A stretch of DNA of 47,964 bases from Gemmatimonadaceae bacterium (lineage in GTDB: Bacteria; Gemmatimonadota; Gemmatimonadetes; Gemmatimonadales; Gemmatimonadaceae), in NCBI GenBank assembly GCA_025930755.1, contig JAICOJ010000017.1:1-47964 (forward strand). The letters run 5' to 3'. The translations under genes and the position numbers were made by a program. The notes under the pieces were generated by a model, which was given only the letters and a program-made list of their open reading frames with translations, was not told the DNA's origin and made no database searches. This document shows, in pieces, positions 33,443 to 42,184 of this stretch (the first letter of the stretch is position 1; each line of letters begins with the position of its first letter).

Positions 33443-34239
33443 GCGTCCTCGATGTCTTCCCGCTCCACCCGCCATCCGGCGGCGGCCAGGGCCGACATGA
33501 AGGCCTCACGCTCCTCGCGCAGGATTCCCGAGAAGATCGCGGCGCCATCCGGCGTGAGTGCAGACCGAACCTCCGGAAGCAGCGAGATCAGCACCGAGGA
33601 GATGATGTTCGCGACCACCACGCGCACCGGGGCGACGTGCGGGAGGAGTGTCTCCGCGTCACCTTCGATGACGACGACGCGATCGCTCACTCCATTCACG
33701 CGGACATTCTCCTCCGCGTTCCCGATGGCGTCGGCATCCATCTCGATTGCAGCGACTCTCGACGCACCGAGCATCGCCGCTCCGATGGAGAGTACCGCAC
33801 TCCCCGCGCCCAGGTCGGCCACACGATCGCCCGGCGTGACGACCTGGGGCATGAGGCGGAGCACTCCGCGCGTCGTCGGGTGCTCGCCCGTGCCGAAGGC
33901 CATCGCGGGATCGATGACGATCACCAGGTCGCCGTCGTTGCCCGGCGCGTCGAGCCAGGGCGGCACGACCACGAAGCGGCCTGCACGCGAGGCGCCGACC
34001 GTCGATGGCCAGGGACGGTCGATCTCGGTCGCGGCGGCCTCACGCACCTCGAGAATCGCCGCGTCATCCTCGGCGACGGCGTTTCGCACCCCGTCGAGCG
34101 CTGCGTCGTCAGGCAGGTAGGTCACGAGGGCTTCACGCTCTTCCTGGACGCACGCGGCGCCCGCCTCGATGAGCGCCGCGGCGATGGCATTGCGTGTCGT
34201 CTCGTTCGCGCCGGCCACGCGTATCGCGAGCCACGACAT
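33412..34239 (-). CDS. prmA: Ribosomal protein L11 methyltransferase
   Basis: Trimethylates L11. 275 aa. An N-terminal substrate-recruiting domain (~1-95) is followed by a class I MTase domain with DPAMAFGTGEHPTT, VADLGAGSAVLSIGAAMLGA, IEMDADAIGNAEEN and VVANIISSVL (N-I/L motif). ATG 34239 shares a base with the dnaJ stop (TGATG), so coupling is tight. Confidence 0.94.
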   Translation of the reverse strand: MSWLAIRVAGANETTRNAIAAALIEAGAACVQEEREALVTYLPDDAALDGVRNAVAEDDAAILEVREAAATEIDRPWPSTVGASRAGRFVVVPPWLDAPGNDGDLVIVIDPAMAFGTGEHPTTRGVLRLMPQVVTPGDRVADLGAGSAVLSIGAAMLGASRVAAIEMDADAIGNAEENVRVNGVSDRVVVIEGDAETLLPHVAPVRVVVANIISSVLISLLPEVRSALTPDGAAIFSGILREEREAFMSALAAAGWRVEREDIEDAWWTVVARPS

Positions 34240-35372
34240 CAGGCGCCGAGGGCCTCCTTCACCTTCGACCAGAAGCCCTTCTCCCGGGAGGCGGGTGGTT
34301 TTGCCCCCTGCTCAGCGAGCTGCCGAACCAGGGCCAGCTCCTCCGCCGACATCTCCTGCGGTGTCCAGAGCTGCACGCGCACGTTCAGGTCGCCCACGCC
34401 CGACGCGTTCACACGGGGGAGGCCGCGGCCGCGAAGCTTGAAGACCTGACCGCTTTGCGTTCCCGCAGGGAGACGCAGACTCACGGCACCGCTGACGGTC
34501 GGGACCTGGACGTCGCCGCCGAGGACAAGCTGCGGATAAGCGACCAGGGCCTCGGTGAAGAGATCCTCGCCGTCGCGCTCGAACCGCGGATCTTCCTCGA
34601 CATCGAAGACGACGAGGATGTCACCGCGAGCTCCGCCTCGCGGTCCAACGCTGCCGGCTCCCCGCAGTGTCATGTACTGACCCGTCGACACTCCGGGAGG
34701 GACGCTCACCGGAATGCTGTGCTCGCCGCGCACGCGCCCCTCACCCTTGCACTTCTTGCACGGCTGGGCGATGACCTTTCCCTGGCCTGCGCACGTGGGA
34801 CAGGGCGCGACACTCACGAATTGTCCGAAGAAGGACTGTTGCGCGCGGCGCACCTCTCCGCTGCCATGACAGGTGGGGCACCGTGTCGGCGCGCTTCCCG
34901 CCTCCGCGCCACTGCCGCGGCACTTGTCGCAGGGATCGAGCAGCTTCGCGACGATCGTCTTCTCGACGCCCGTCGCCACCTCGGCGAGGGTCAACGAGAT
35001 CGTAACTTTGACGTCGGCGCCGGTGCGCGGCGTCCCGCGTGCGCGTCCGCCGCCGAATAGCTCCTCGAAGCCGCCGAGCCCACCGATGTCGCGCATGAAA
35101 ATGCTCAGCGCCTCGGAGAGATCGACGTGATGGAATCCACCCATGCCGCCACCGCGAAGCCCGGCCTCCCCGTACCGGTCATACATGGCGCGCTTGTCCG
35201 GATTGCGGAGAACGTCGTACGCCTCGGTGATTTCCTTGAACTTCTCTTCCGCGTCCTTGGACCCGTTGTTCCGGTCCGGATGGTACGTCATCGCCAGCTT
35301 CCGATAGGCCTTCTTGATTTCCTCATCGGAGGCCGAGCGGTCCACACCGAGCGTTTGATAGAAATCAGACAT
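34239..35372 (-). CDS. dnaJ: Chaperone protein DnaJ
   Basis: Hsp40 co-chaperone of DnaK. 377 aa, type I: J domain with HPD (MTYHPDRN) at ~33, a short G/F region, four CxxCxGxG zinc motifs ([32 protein letters not shown]) at ~140-200 and C-terminal peptide-binding domains. It follows hrcA directly, separated by array D. The usual grpE and dnaK are not between them and are absent from the window. Confidence 0.97.
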   Translation of the reverse strand: MSDFYQTLGVDRSASDEEIKKAYRKLAMTYHPDRNNGSKDAEEKFKEITEAYDVLRNPDKRAMYDRYGEAGLRGGGMGGFHHVDLSEALSIFMRDIGGLGGFEELFGGGRARGTPRTGADVKVTISLTLAEVATGVEKTIVAKLLDPCDKCRGSGAEAGSAPTRCPTCHGSGEVRRAQQSFFGQFVSVAPCPTCAGQGKVIAQPCKKCKGEGRVRGEHSIPVSVPPGVSTGQYMTLRGAGSVGPRGGARGDILVVFDVEEDPRFERDGEDLFTEALVAYPQLVLGGDVQVPTVSGAVSLRLPAGTQSGQVFKLRGRGLPRVNASGVGDLNVRVQLWTPQEMSAEELALVRQLAEQGAKPPASREKGFWSKVKEALGA

Positions 35373-35400
35373 GGATCAATTTGGACGACGGGTCAGTCTT

Positions 35401-35474
35401 GAACTGCGAACTGCGAACTGCGAACTGCGAACCCTAAGGAGTCGAGCTCGGGTCGCAGCTCGCAGTTCGCAGTT
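35401..35474. repeat. Array D: GCGAACT inverted array between hrcA and dnaJ
   Basis: Left arm: four GAACTGC units (35401-35428). Right arm: about three reverse-complement units (35453-35474). Loop of ~24 nt. It starts 12 bp after the hrcA stop and ends 28 bp before the dnaJ ATG. Same word as arrays A, B, C and E. Confidence 0.9.
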
Positions 35475-35486
35475 GTCTCCAGCCAT

Positions 35487-36530
35487 TCAATCAAGGAGCT
35501 CCGTCAACATTCGCGAGGTGTGATTCACGAGCGAAACAACCTTGTCGTACGGCATCCGCGTGGGACCGATCACGCCGATCACGCCCGACAGAGCCCCCGC
35601 GTGATACTCCGACGTCACGACCGTGAACGACGCCAGCGCCGGGTCATTGTGCTCGTTGCCGATCGTGATCGTCAGGCCGGGCGTTTCACTTCGGCCGCGG
35701 AGCAGCATCGCCAGCTCACCGGGCATGTCCGTCAGCTGAAGCAGGCGGCGCATGTTCTCGCCGCTGGCGAATTCGGGCTGCTCGACGAGCTTCGATGTCC
35801 CGCTCAGGAGCACGCTCTCCGGACCGGACGTCCCGGCAACGTCGAAGAGGTGATCTCCTTCCTGCACGAAAATGTTGAGGAGCTCGCGCGCTTCCGCCGG
35901 CGTCGGCGCGTCCCGCAAGCGATCGGGGATCGTTTGGCGGATCTGGCGCAACGTGAGGCCACCCAGCCGCTCATTGAGAACCAACGCCACCGCGGCAAGG
36001 GCGGTTTCGGCCATCTCCGACCGGACCTCGACGAAGATGCTGTGGACGGCCCCACCGCGAAGACGCAACACCAGCAGCATGCGCTCCGACGACACGCGAA
36101 TGAGCTCGAGCCGCTCGAGAACCGCTTCCTCGATTCTCGGACCGACCGCCACTCCGAGCTCTTGCGTGAGTACACCGAGCATCTGCGCGGCGCGTCGGAG
36201 GATCGACTCGATGGCCGTACCGCCCGAGGAGACGTGCTCGTAGAGCCGATCCTTCTCCTGCGTCGAGACCGGCGACACGCGCATCAGCGAATCGACGTAG
36301 ACCCGATACGCCATGTCGGTCGGGACTCTGCCGGCAGACGTGTGCGGGTGGAAGAGATAACCCTTCTCCTCCAGGTCGCTCATCGTATTCCGGATGGTCG
36401 CGGGGGACACGCCAAGCCCAAACCGCCGCGAGATCGTGCGAGAACCCGCGGGCTCGGCGGTCTCGACGTACGATTGAATCACCGCTTCCAGTACGCGGCG
36501 CTCCCGTTCCGTAAGCGGCTGTTGTGCCAT
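35487..36530 (-). CDS. hrcA: Heat-inducible transcription repressor HrcA
   Basis: Binds CIRCE operators upstream of groE/dnaK operons. 347 aa. Seen: LTERERRVLEAVIQSYVETAEPAGSRTIS winged helix, SPATIRNTMSDLEEKGYL recognition helix, HTSAGRVPTDMAYRVYVD, and C-terminal GPTRMPYDKVVSLV. No CIRCE (TTAGCACTC-N9-GAGTGCTAA) lies upstream of this gene or elsewhere that I could find. A strong promoter sits directly against its ATG, so it may be transcribed as a leaderless mRNA. Confidence 0.96.
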   Translation of the reverse strand: MAQQPLTERERRVLEAVIQSYVETAEPAGSRTISRRFGLGVSPATIRNTMSDLEEKGYLFHPHTSAGRVPTDMAYRVYVDSLMRVSPVSTQEKDRLYEHVSSGGTAIESILRRAAQMLGVLTQELGVAVGPRIEEAVLERLELIRVSSERMLLVLRLRGGAVHSIFVEVRSEMAETALAAVALVLNERLGGLTLRQIRQTIPDRLRDAPTPAEARELLNIFVQEGDHLFDVAGTSGPESVLLSGTSKLVEQPEFASGENMRRLLQLTDMPGELAMLLRGRSETPGLTITIGNEHNDPALASFTVVTSEYHAGALSGVIGVIGPTRMPYDKVVSLVNHTSRMLTELLD

Positions 36531-36537
36531 AAGTTCA

Positions 36538-36566
36538 AATATCGTAATAACTTGCCGTCAGGTCAA
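36538..36566 (-). promoter_or_regulatory. hrcA promoter, probably leaderless
   Basis: TTGACC (36561-36566), 17-bp spacer, GATATT (36538-36543), then 7 bp (TGAACTT) to the ATG at 36530. The predicted +1 falls at or within a base or two of the start codon, and no Shine-Dalgarno fits. The -35 lies inside the last codons of hemW. Confidence 0.6.
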
Positions 36567-37676
36567 GGCGGCGGCCAGTGTGTCCAGCCGCAGCCAGCCC
36601 TCCGGGGTAAGCCGGAGCATGTCGCCGTCCAGCGAAGCCCAGCCTTCCTCCACCCAGCGCCCCGCCTTCGACCGCTCGGCCGCGGTCGCGGCGAGACCAG
36701 ATGACGTTCGCAAGCCGAGATACACGCGCTCGGCATCCCGGTTCTCCTCGGTCAGTAGTTCTTCCCCCGCCACCGGGTCCCGGCCGGCGCCAACGAGCGC
36801 GAGCCATTGGGCATAGGGGCCGACGTTCCACCGCCGTCGAACGCCGTCGAACTCGTGAGCGGCCGGACCGACCCCCGCCCATGGCCGGCCCGACCAATAG
36901 CTGGCGTTGTGCCGAGAGCGCGCGCCCTGCCGTGCGTAGCTCGACACCTCGTAGTGATCGAAGCCTGCGCTCGTCAGCGCGGCGTGCGCGACCAGGAACT
37001 CGGTAGCGTAGGTCTCGTCCGGTGCCTCGGCGACATCGCCGCGATCCCTCCATCGCGCAAGCGGCGTTCTCTCGTGTACGGTCAGCCCGTACAGGGAAAC
37101 GTGCGAGGGCTCCAGCGCGATCGCCCGGTGCAGGTCGTCATTCCACTCGCGACCGATCGCGGGGGGAAGCGCGAAGATGAGATCGATCGAGATGTTCTCG
37201 ATGCCGGCACGGCGTGCGGCGTCGAAGGCGGTGACGACTTGTTCGCTCGTGTGCGTCCGATGCATCCATGCGAGCGCGTTCGGATCGAAGGACTGCGCGC
37301 CTAACGACAGGCGGCTGATGCCGGCGTTCCGCCACACCCGAGCCGCGCCGGACGAGACGTCATCGGGGTTCGCCTCGATGGTGACCTCGGCGTCGTCCGC
37401 GAGGCGCAGTCGCCGTCGGAGCGCCTCCATGAGCGACGCGATTCCCCCAGCTCCAAGTCGCGAGGGAGTGCCGCCGCCGAGGTAGAGCGTGTCGACTGTC
37501 CAACGCTCCGGCGTGCTCCCCGGGAAACGCAGATCGAGCTCGCCGAGAAGCGCCCGGGTGAACCCCTCGACAGGGACCTCACGACGAACGGCAATCGAGA
37601 AGTCGCAGTACGAGCATCGTCGCGCGCAGAAGGGGACGTGGATGTAGAGGTGACGCGCGAATTCATGACCAGCCAC
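36558..37676 (-). CDS. hemW: HemW-like radical SAM heme chaperone (coproporphyrinogen III oxidase-like)
   Basis: 372 aa from GTG 37676. Radical-SAM cluster motif CARRCSYC (C17-x3-C21-x2-C24) after YIHVPF; LYLGGGTPSRL, EANPDDV, RLSLGAQSFDPNAL and DLIFALPP follow in the family order, with a C-terminal HemN-like domain (HNASYWSGRPWAGVGPAAHEF). HemW proteins bind heme and lack coproporphyrinogen oxidase activity. It begins 4 bp after the methyltransferase stop and runs to within 28 bp of hrcA. Confidence 0.93.
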   Translation of the reverse strand: MAGHEFARHLYIHVPFCARRCSYCDFSIAVRREVPVEGFTRALLGELDLRFPGSTPERWTVDTLYLGGGTPSRLGAGGIASLMEALRRRLRLADDAEVTIEANPDDVSSGAARVWRNAGISRLSLGAQSFDPNALAWMHRTHTSEQVVTAFDAARRAGIENISIDLIFALPPAIGREWNDDLHRAIALEPSHVSLYGLTVHERTPLARWRDRGDVAEAPDETYATEFLVAHAALTSAGFDHYEVSSYARQGARSRHNASYWSGRPWAGVGPAAHEFDGVRRRWNVGPYAQWLALVGAGRDPVAGEELLTEENRDAERVYLGLRTSSGLAATAAERSKAGRWVEEGWASLDGDMLRLTPEGWLRLDTLAAALT

Positions 37677-37680
37677 TGCG

Positions 37681-38418
37681 CTATCGCACCGCCACGGCGA
37701 GAAGGTTCTGCGTAAAGATAGCCGAGCCTCCCGAGTTTCCGGTTTCCGCCGCAAGGTAGAAGCGCAGCATCCCCCGAATGACTTTCCACGCCGCGAACCT
37801 GAAGCCGCTGGCCAGGCCGTGTATCACCGGAGTGTCCTCATAACATTCGAGCGATCGAAACCCGGACGAAAGCAGGAGCTGCCCAAGAGAGGTTCGTGTG
37901 AACGCTTGCTCGTGCGTGAGATCCCCGTAGCGGATGCGGTTGGACATTGGGGACTCGCCGTTGGGAGTGTGAATGATCCAGCGTCCGCCCTCCTTGAGCA
38001 CGCGCCGCACCTCGTCCACGAACGGCAGGAGCTCATCCCGCGTGAAGTGCTCGATGACGTCGAAGCTGATAACGACATCCTGACTCGCGTCCGCGACTGA
38101 GTCGAGGTACTCGAGGATGTCCCCCTCCACGATTCCCTCAATGCCTAACCGCTGAGCCTCGACCAGCTGTTGAGGGGATCGGTCCACGCCGACGACGTTG
38201 ACGTAGCCGGCCTGACGAGCGTGGTAGATGAGCGAACCGTACCCACATCCGAGATCAAGGATGGTCGCATTGCGATTCTCGGGAAAATGCCGCTGGACGA
38301 CGCGGCGAAGATAGGCGCCCCCACGACGGATGGATTCCGTATCGGCTGGAGCCAGCGACTCGAGCCGCGAGTGGACGTAGTAGTCGTAGATGCGAGATCG
38401 ATAGTCCGACGCCGGCAT
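37681..38418 (-). CDS. Class I SAM-dependent methyltransferase
   Basis: 245 aa. Methyltransf_23-like: ILDLGCGYGSLIYHARQAG (motif I), VVGVDRSPQQL, DVVISFDVIEHF (motif IV region with the VIEH hallmark) and GGRWIIHTPN. Proteins of this look often act in glycan or lipid modification, but the substrate cannot be assigned. A C-terminal amphipathic or hydrophobic stretch (KVIRGMLRFYLA) may bind membrane. It heads the run to hemW. Confidence 0.82.
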   Translation of the reverse strand: MPASDYRSRIYDYYVHSRLESLAPADTESIRRGGAYLRRVVQRHFPENRNATILDLGCGYGSLIYHARQAGYVNVVGVDRSPQQLVEAQRLGIEGIVEGDILEYLDSVADASQDVVISFDVIEHFTRDELLPFVDEVRRVLKEGGRWIIHTPNGESPMSNRIRYGDLTHEQAFTRTSLGQLLLSSGFRSLECYEDTPVIHGLASGFRFAAWKVIRGMLRFYLAAETGNSGGSAIFTQNLLAVAVR

Positions 38419-38490
38419 GTCGATTCAGTGTGTAGGGAGCAATCAATTTCGTCCCGAGCGCCGGAAAATCCAATGCGTCGGTGGTGTGCC

Positions 38491-39339
38491 CTAAAACCGG
38501 CGACGAATCTCGCCGGTGAGCGCACATTCTATCGCGCCGTTGAGCTCGAGCGTCGTCACTGCCGCCAGGCAGTCCCGCGCCGGCAACCCCGCACGGGCGG
38601 TGAGAGTATCGACGTCGAGCGCGCCATCGCGGAGCGCCATCCAGACCGCCAGCTCCGCCGTGCTCGTTACATCCGGATCGGGGGTCCGCGCCGGCCGGGT
38701 GAGGCCGGCAAGCTGGAGCGCATCCGCAACCTCCGCGATCAGCGTCGCCCCGTCTCGCAACAGCGCGTTGGTTCCCGCACTCTGCGGCGCGTCGATCGGG
38801 CCCGGTACGGCCGCCACCGTGCGGCCGAGCTCGAGCGCATGGTTTGCGGTAATGAGCGCGCCGCTCTTCACGCCGGCCTCGACCACGAGCGTGATCGATG
38901 CCAGCGCGGCGATGAGCCGATTCCGCTTCGGGAATGATCCTGGCCCCGCGTGCGCCCCGGGCAGCTCCTCGGACAGCAGTAGCCCGTGCTCACGAAGGCG
39001 CGCATGCAGCGGACGGTGACCGGCGGGATAGGCAACGTCGACACCGGTGCCCAGCACGGCGGCCGTTCGGCCGTGAACGTCGAGCGCGGCGGTGTGGGCG
39101 ATCCCGTCGATCCCGCGGGCCATGCCACTCACGATGCACGCGCCCGCACGCGCGAGCGCGCCCGCAATTTCGTGCGTCGCGCGAGCCCCGTACGGCGTCG
39201 CCTTACGCGTTCCGACGATCGCGACGACCGGGGGTCGGAGCGCGCCGAGGTCTCCGATCGCCCACAGGACGCGCGGCGGGGACCGAAGGTCGAGCAGCGC
39301 TGTGGGATAGCACTCGTCGCCAAGTTCGATACGACGCAT
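38491..39339 (-). CDS. dprA: DNA processing protein DprA
   Basis: Loads RecA onto incoming single-stranded DNA in natural transformation. 282 aa: Rossmann core with VAIVGTRKATPYG, IVSGMARGIDGIAHTAAL, TAAVLGTGVDVAYP, SEELPG and KRNRLIAALASITLVVEAG, then a C-terminal winged-helix DML1-like domain (~220-282). It lies 12 bp after obgE. The 72-bp gap downstream (38419-38490) shows no clear feature. Confidence 0.95.
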   Translation of the reverse strand: MRRIELGDECYPTALLDLRSPPRVLWAIGDLGALRPPVVAIVGTRKATPYGARATHEIAGALARAGACIVSGMARGIDGIAHTAALDVHGRTAAVLGTGVDVAYPAGHRPLHARLREHGLLLSEELPGAHAGPGSFPKRNRLIAALASITLVVEAGVKSGALITANHALELGRTVAAVPGPIDAPQSAGTNALLRDGATLIAEVADALQLAGLTRPARTPDPDVTSTAELAVWMALRDGALDVDTLTARAGLPARDCLAAVTTLELNGAIECALTGEIRRRF

Positions 39340-39351
39340 CGGCGCTCTCGC

Positions 39352-40371
39352 TCACGGCAGCGGAGCTTCGGCCGCCCGACGGCGCTCTTCCTTTTTCATG
39401 TCGAGCAGGCGCGCCCACAGGCCCGCCTTGAGCTCCTCCAGACCCTCACGACTGGCGGCGCTGATCGCGAACGTCGCGAATGCCTCACTCGCCTCGAGCG
39501 GCGGTGGCTCGAGGTCGCCCATGAGATCCATCTTCGTGAACACCACCGCGTGTGGCTTTCCGGCCAGCTCCTCCGAGTAGCTTCGCACTTCGCGCCGCAA
39601 CGTGTCGTACTCGGCCTGCCAATCCATCGAATCGACGGGAATCAAGAACGCCAGCACTCGCGTGCGTTCGATGTGCCGCAAGAACTGCAGGCCCAGCCCA
39701 CGCCCTTCGTGTGCACCCTCGATAATCCCCGGAATGTCGGCGACCACGAATGTGCGGTGGTCGGTGAGCTGCACGACTCCCAGGTTGGGGGAAAGCGTGG
39801 TGAATGGGTAGTCGGCGATCTTGGGACGGGCGGCGGAGATCACGGACAGGAGCGTCGACTTTCCCGCGTTAGGCTGGCCGACCAGACCCACATCCGCGAT
39901 GAGCTTGAGCACCAGCTCGAGGTTCCGCCGCTCGCCTTCCTCGCCGGGTTGCCATTCTCGTGGTGCCTGATGCGTGGCCGATGCGAACGCCGCATTGCCC
40001 CGACCGCCACGGCCGCCGCGCGCGACGAGAATCTCATCGCCCTCCTGGAGAATCTCGCCAAGGAATTCCCCGGTGTCCGCATCGCGAATGACGGTCCCCG
40101 GAGGCACCGGGAGCACGACGCCCTGACCTGAGCGCCCGGTCTTGTTGGATCCCATTCCGTGCTCGCCGCGCTCCGCCTGCCAGAAATCGCGATAGGTGAA
40201 ATCGAGCAGCGTCGCGAGATTCGAGTCCCCTCGCACGATCACGTCACCGCCGCGTCCCCCATCGCCGCCGTCGGGACCGCCCATGGGAACGAACTTCTCG
40301 CGACGGAACGACGACGCCCCGGAGCCGCCGGTGCCGGCTTCCACTTTCACCACGACGCGATCGATGAACAT
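39352..40371 (-). CDS. obgE: GTPase Obg
   Basis: Ribosome-associated GTPase involved in 50S maturation and stress responses. 339 aa. The glycine-rich Obg fold (FIDRVVVKVEAGTGGSGASSF, GGPDGGDGGRGGDV) covers ~1-158; the G domain has GQPNAGKSTLL (G1), DIPGIIEGAHEGRGLG (G3) and TKMDLMGD (G4). It lacks a long acidic C-terminal tail. Inverted array I sits just upstream. Confidence 0.97.
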   Translation of the reverse strand: MFIDRVVVKVEAGTGGSGASSFRREKFVPMGGPDGGDGGRGGDVIVRGDSNLATLLDFTYRDFWQAERGEHGMGSNKTGRSGQGVVLPVPPGTVIRDADTGEFLGEILQEGDEILVARGGRGGRGNAAFASATHQAPREWQPGEEGERRNLELVLKLIADVGLVGQPNAGKSTLLSVISAARPKIADYPFTTLSPNLGVVQLTDHRTFVVADIPGIIEGAHEGRGLGLQFLRHIERTRVLAFLIPVDSMDWQAEYDTLRREVRSYSEELAGKPHAVVFTKMDLMGDLEPPPLEASEAFATFAISAASREGLEELKAGLWARLLDMKKEERRRAAEAPLP

Positions 40372-40381
40372 GCTGATCCCC

Positions 40382-40470
40382 TTGGAGAGGTGATCGAGGG
40401 TGTCCAGGTGGTCGAGGGGAGCAACGACGGTCCCTCGACCACCTCGATCACCTGAACACCCTCGCTACCT
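40382..40470. repeat. Array I: GGTGATCGA nonamer inverted array upstream of obgE
   Basis: The left arm (40385-40420) and right arm (40431-40470) pair along most of their length; the right arm carries one extra 9-bp unit (ATCGAGGTG). Units alternate around GTGRTCGAG. The array spans the 93-bp gap from obgE to the stop of the next gene. The one-unit difference between arms points to slippage in 9-bp steps. Confidence 0.85.
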
Positions 40471-41112
40471 CTGTCTCACCCGCGACCACAAGTGCATGAC
40501 CCGCTCCCGCGCCCCGTCGGCCAGCATTTCGTGAACGACGGCGAGCGTGTCGTCGACCTCACCCTGGGTCGCCCCGGCGTTGAGGGCCCCATGCAAATGC
40601 GAGTGGAGCTGGCGCTCCTGCTCGAGCACCGCACACGCCGCGACGACGCAGAGCTCACGGCGCTTCAAGTCGAGCCCCGAACGCGACAGCACTTTCCCGT
40701 ACCCCTCGACGATCATCCACGTATCCAGCGCCGGATGCAGTGCCCGAATGTTGAGTCGGAGGCGGTCATACATCGCGCCATACACAGTGCGGCAGGTGCG
40801 CTCGCCCTGCTGCATCCATTCGGCCGTTGCGTCGAGCCGTTCGCCATCGTCGCTCGCCGGCGCCGGTTGGCCCGATACCCGTCGCCATTCTCGCATGGCA
40901 TTCAGCCCCCGGGGGAAGCCGGCGAACAGGTACGTCTGAAGGATGAGCTCCTCGATCCAGATCGCCGGCACCGACCCATCGGCCACCTGCGCCATCGCGG
41001 CGCGGATCTCCGACTCCGTCCCCGACGATATCACGGCGGCGAGACGCACCAGCGCGCGAGTCGCCTCGTCCAGCGCCGGCACGGTACTCGTGAGGCGCGC
41101 GCGTTCTGCCAT
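40465..41112 (-). CDS. Carboxymuconolactone decarboxylase-family protein
   Basis: 215 aa from ATG 41112 (the frame is open upstream into the asparaginase gene). All-helical; conserved AhpD/CMD segment ELCVVAACAVLEQERQLHSHLHGALNAGATQGEV near residues 155-190. It lacks the CxxC of AhpD (Cys residues are five apart), so peroxidase activity is doubtful. An N-terminal helical region (~1-90) has no recognised function. 34 bp after the asparaginase gene. Confidence 0.8.
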   Translation of the reverse strand: MAERARLTSTVPALDEATRALVRLAAVISSGTESEIRAAMAQVADGSVPAIWIEELILQTYLFAGFPRGLNAMREWRRVSGQPAPASDDGERLDATAEWMQQGERTCRTVYGAMYDRLRLNIRALHPALDTWMIVEGYGKVLSRSGLDLKRRELCVVAACAVLEQERQLHSHLHGALNAGATQGEVDDTLAVVHEMLADGARERVMHLWSRVRQR

Positions 41113-41146
41113 CAATGTGTTTCGCGGGAGGCCGGACCGTTGCAAT

Positions 41147-42175
41147 TCACGCGAGCGGCGCGAGCTCGCCGACCGTTTCACCACGCGTGTTCACGACTGG
41201 AGTCCGCGCGAACGCAGCGAGTCTGGCCGGCAGGTCCTCCGGAAACACGCCGAGGACCTGGAGGAGCCGAATGACCGCCACATGCTGTGCTCGTTGCCCG
41301 CCATCCTCGACCTTGATCGCCAGCCCGAGCCCGCGCGCCGGCACAGCCACCGAATGCATTCCCTCCGCACCCACCTTGGCAATGACGGCGCCGCCAGTCT
41401 CTTCGAGCACGACCGTGTCGAATCGATCCGTTCCGCCAATCAGGAAGGGGCGGCTACGCATCGCGGCGAAGATTCGAGCTGGAACCTCCTCCCCACGCTC
41501 GGCGGCGATGGCGAAGCGAGCGAATGCCGTCGCCATCGCATCCAGGGGGAGGCCGAAAGTCGTCACTCCGCACCCGTCGACGGCGACGAGCACGCGCTGC
41601 GCGGGGATCCCCGCCCATCGCGAGACCGTCGCGAGCACCGCGCGTTGCACCATATGCTCCGCTCGCTGATATCCGAGCGCGCCTTCACCGCAGCGGACCG
41701 CATAAGCGAGCATCGCGGCATGCTTGCCCGAACAGTTGTTGTGAAGGCGCGTCGGGTGCAGTCCGGATTCGCGCAGAAGCTTCGAGCCACGTTTCGAGAG
41801 AGGCTCATGCGGCCCGCACGCAAGGTCTCCTTCCTCCAGCCCGAGGGACTCGAGCATGCGCGATGCGATGGCCACGTGCTCCGGCTCTCCGGCATGCGAG
41901 GCACACGCGAGCGCCACCTCGTCATCGCCCCAGCCGACCGCGTCGGGAATCCCGGCCTCGACGAACGGCGCCGCCTGCATCGGCTTCGCGCCGGAGCGCC
42001 ACGCGGTGATGAGGGATGGGTCTCCCGCGATGCCGATCAGCTCACCGCGACCATCGACGACCGCTGCATGCACGCGGTGCCGCGATTCCAGGATACCGCC
42101 TCGCGTGACCACCACATCGAGCTCGTACTGCACGGCGCGGCGTGCGCCTGAAGGACTTCTCGTCGGGGCCGACAT
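41147..42175 (-). CDS. L-asparaginase, Rhizobium-type (Asparaginase_II family)
   Basis: 342 aa. Matches the family of thermolabile Rhizobium etli-type asparaginases rather than the E. coli AnsA/B fold: RSGAKPMQAAPF, ASHAGEPEHV, NNCSGKHAAMLA (Ser-Lys catalytic region), VDGCGVTTFGLPL and a C-terminal hydrophobic segment. Hydrolyses Asn to Asp and ammonia. It lies 9 bp after the EamA transporter gene, which could move amino acids, though that link is a guess. Confidence 0.87.
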   Translation of the reverse strand: MSAPTRSPSGARRAVQYELDVVVTRGGILESRHRVHAAVVDGRGELIGIAGDPSLITAWRSGAKPMQAAPFVEAGIPDAVGWGDDEVALACASHAGEPEHVAIASRMLESLGLEEGDLACGPHEPLSKRGSKLLRESGLHPTRLHNNCSGKHAAMLAYAVRCGEGALGYQRAEHMVQRAVLATVSRWAGIPAQRVLVAVDGCGVTTFGLPLDAMATAFARFAIAAERGEEVPARIFAAMRSRPFLIGGTDRFDTVVLEETGGAVIAKVGAEGMHSVAVPARGLGLAIKVEDGGQRAQHVAVIRLLQVLGVFPEDLPARLAAFARTPVVNTRGETVGELAPLA

Positions 42176-42184
42176 GCTTCAACG

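Noticed and set aside
36531-36560. CIRCE operator upstream of hrcA
   Set aside because: I looked for TTAGCACTC-N9-GAGTGCTAA and found no match near hrcA or dnaJ.
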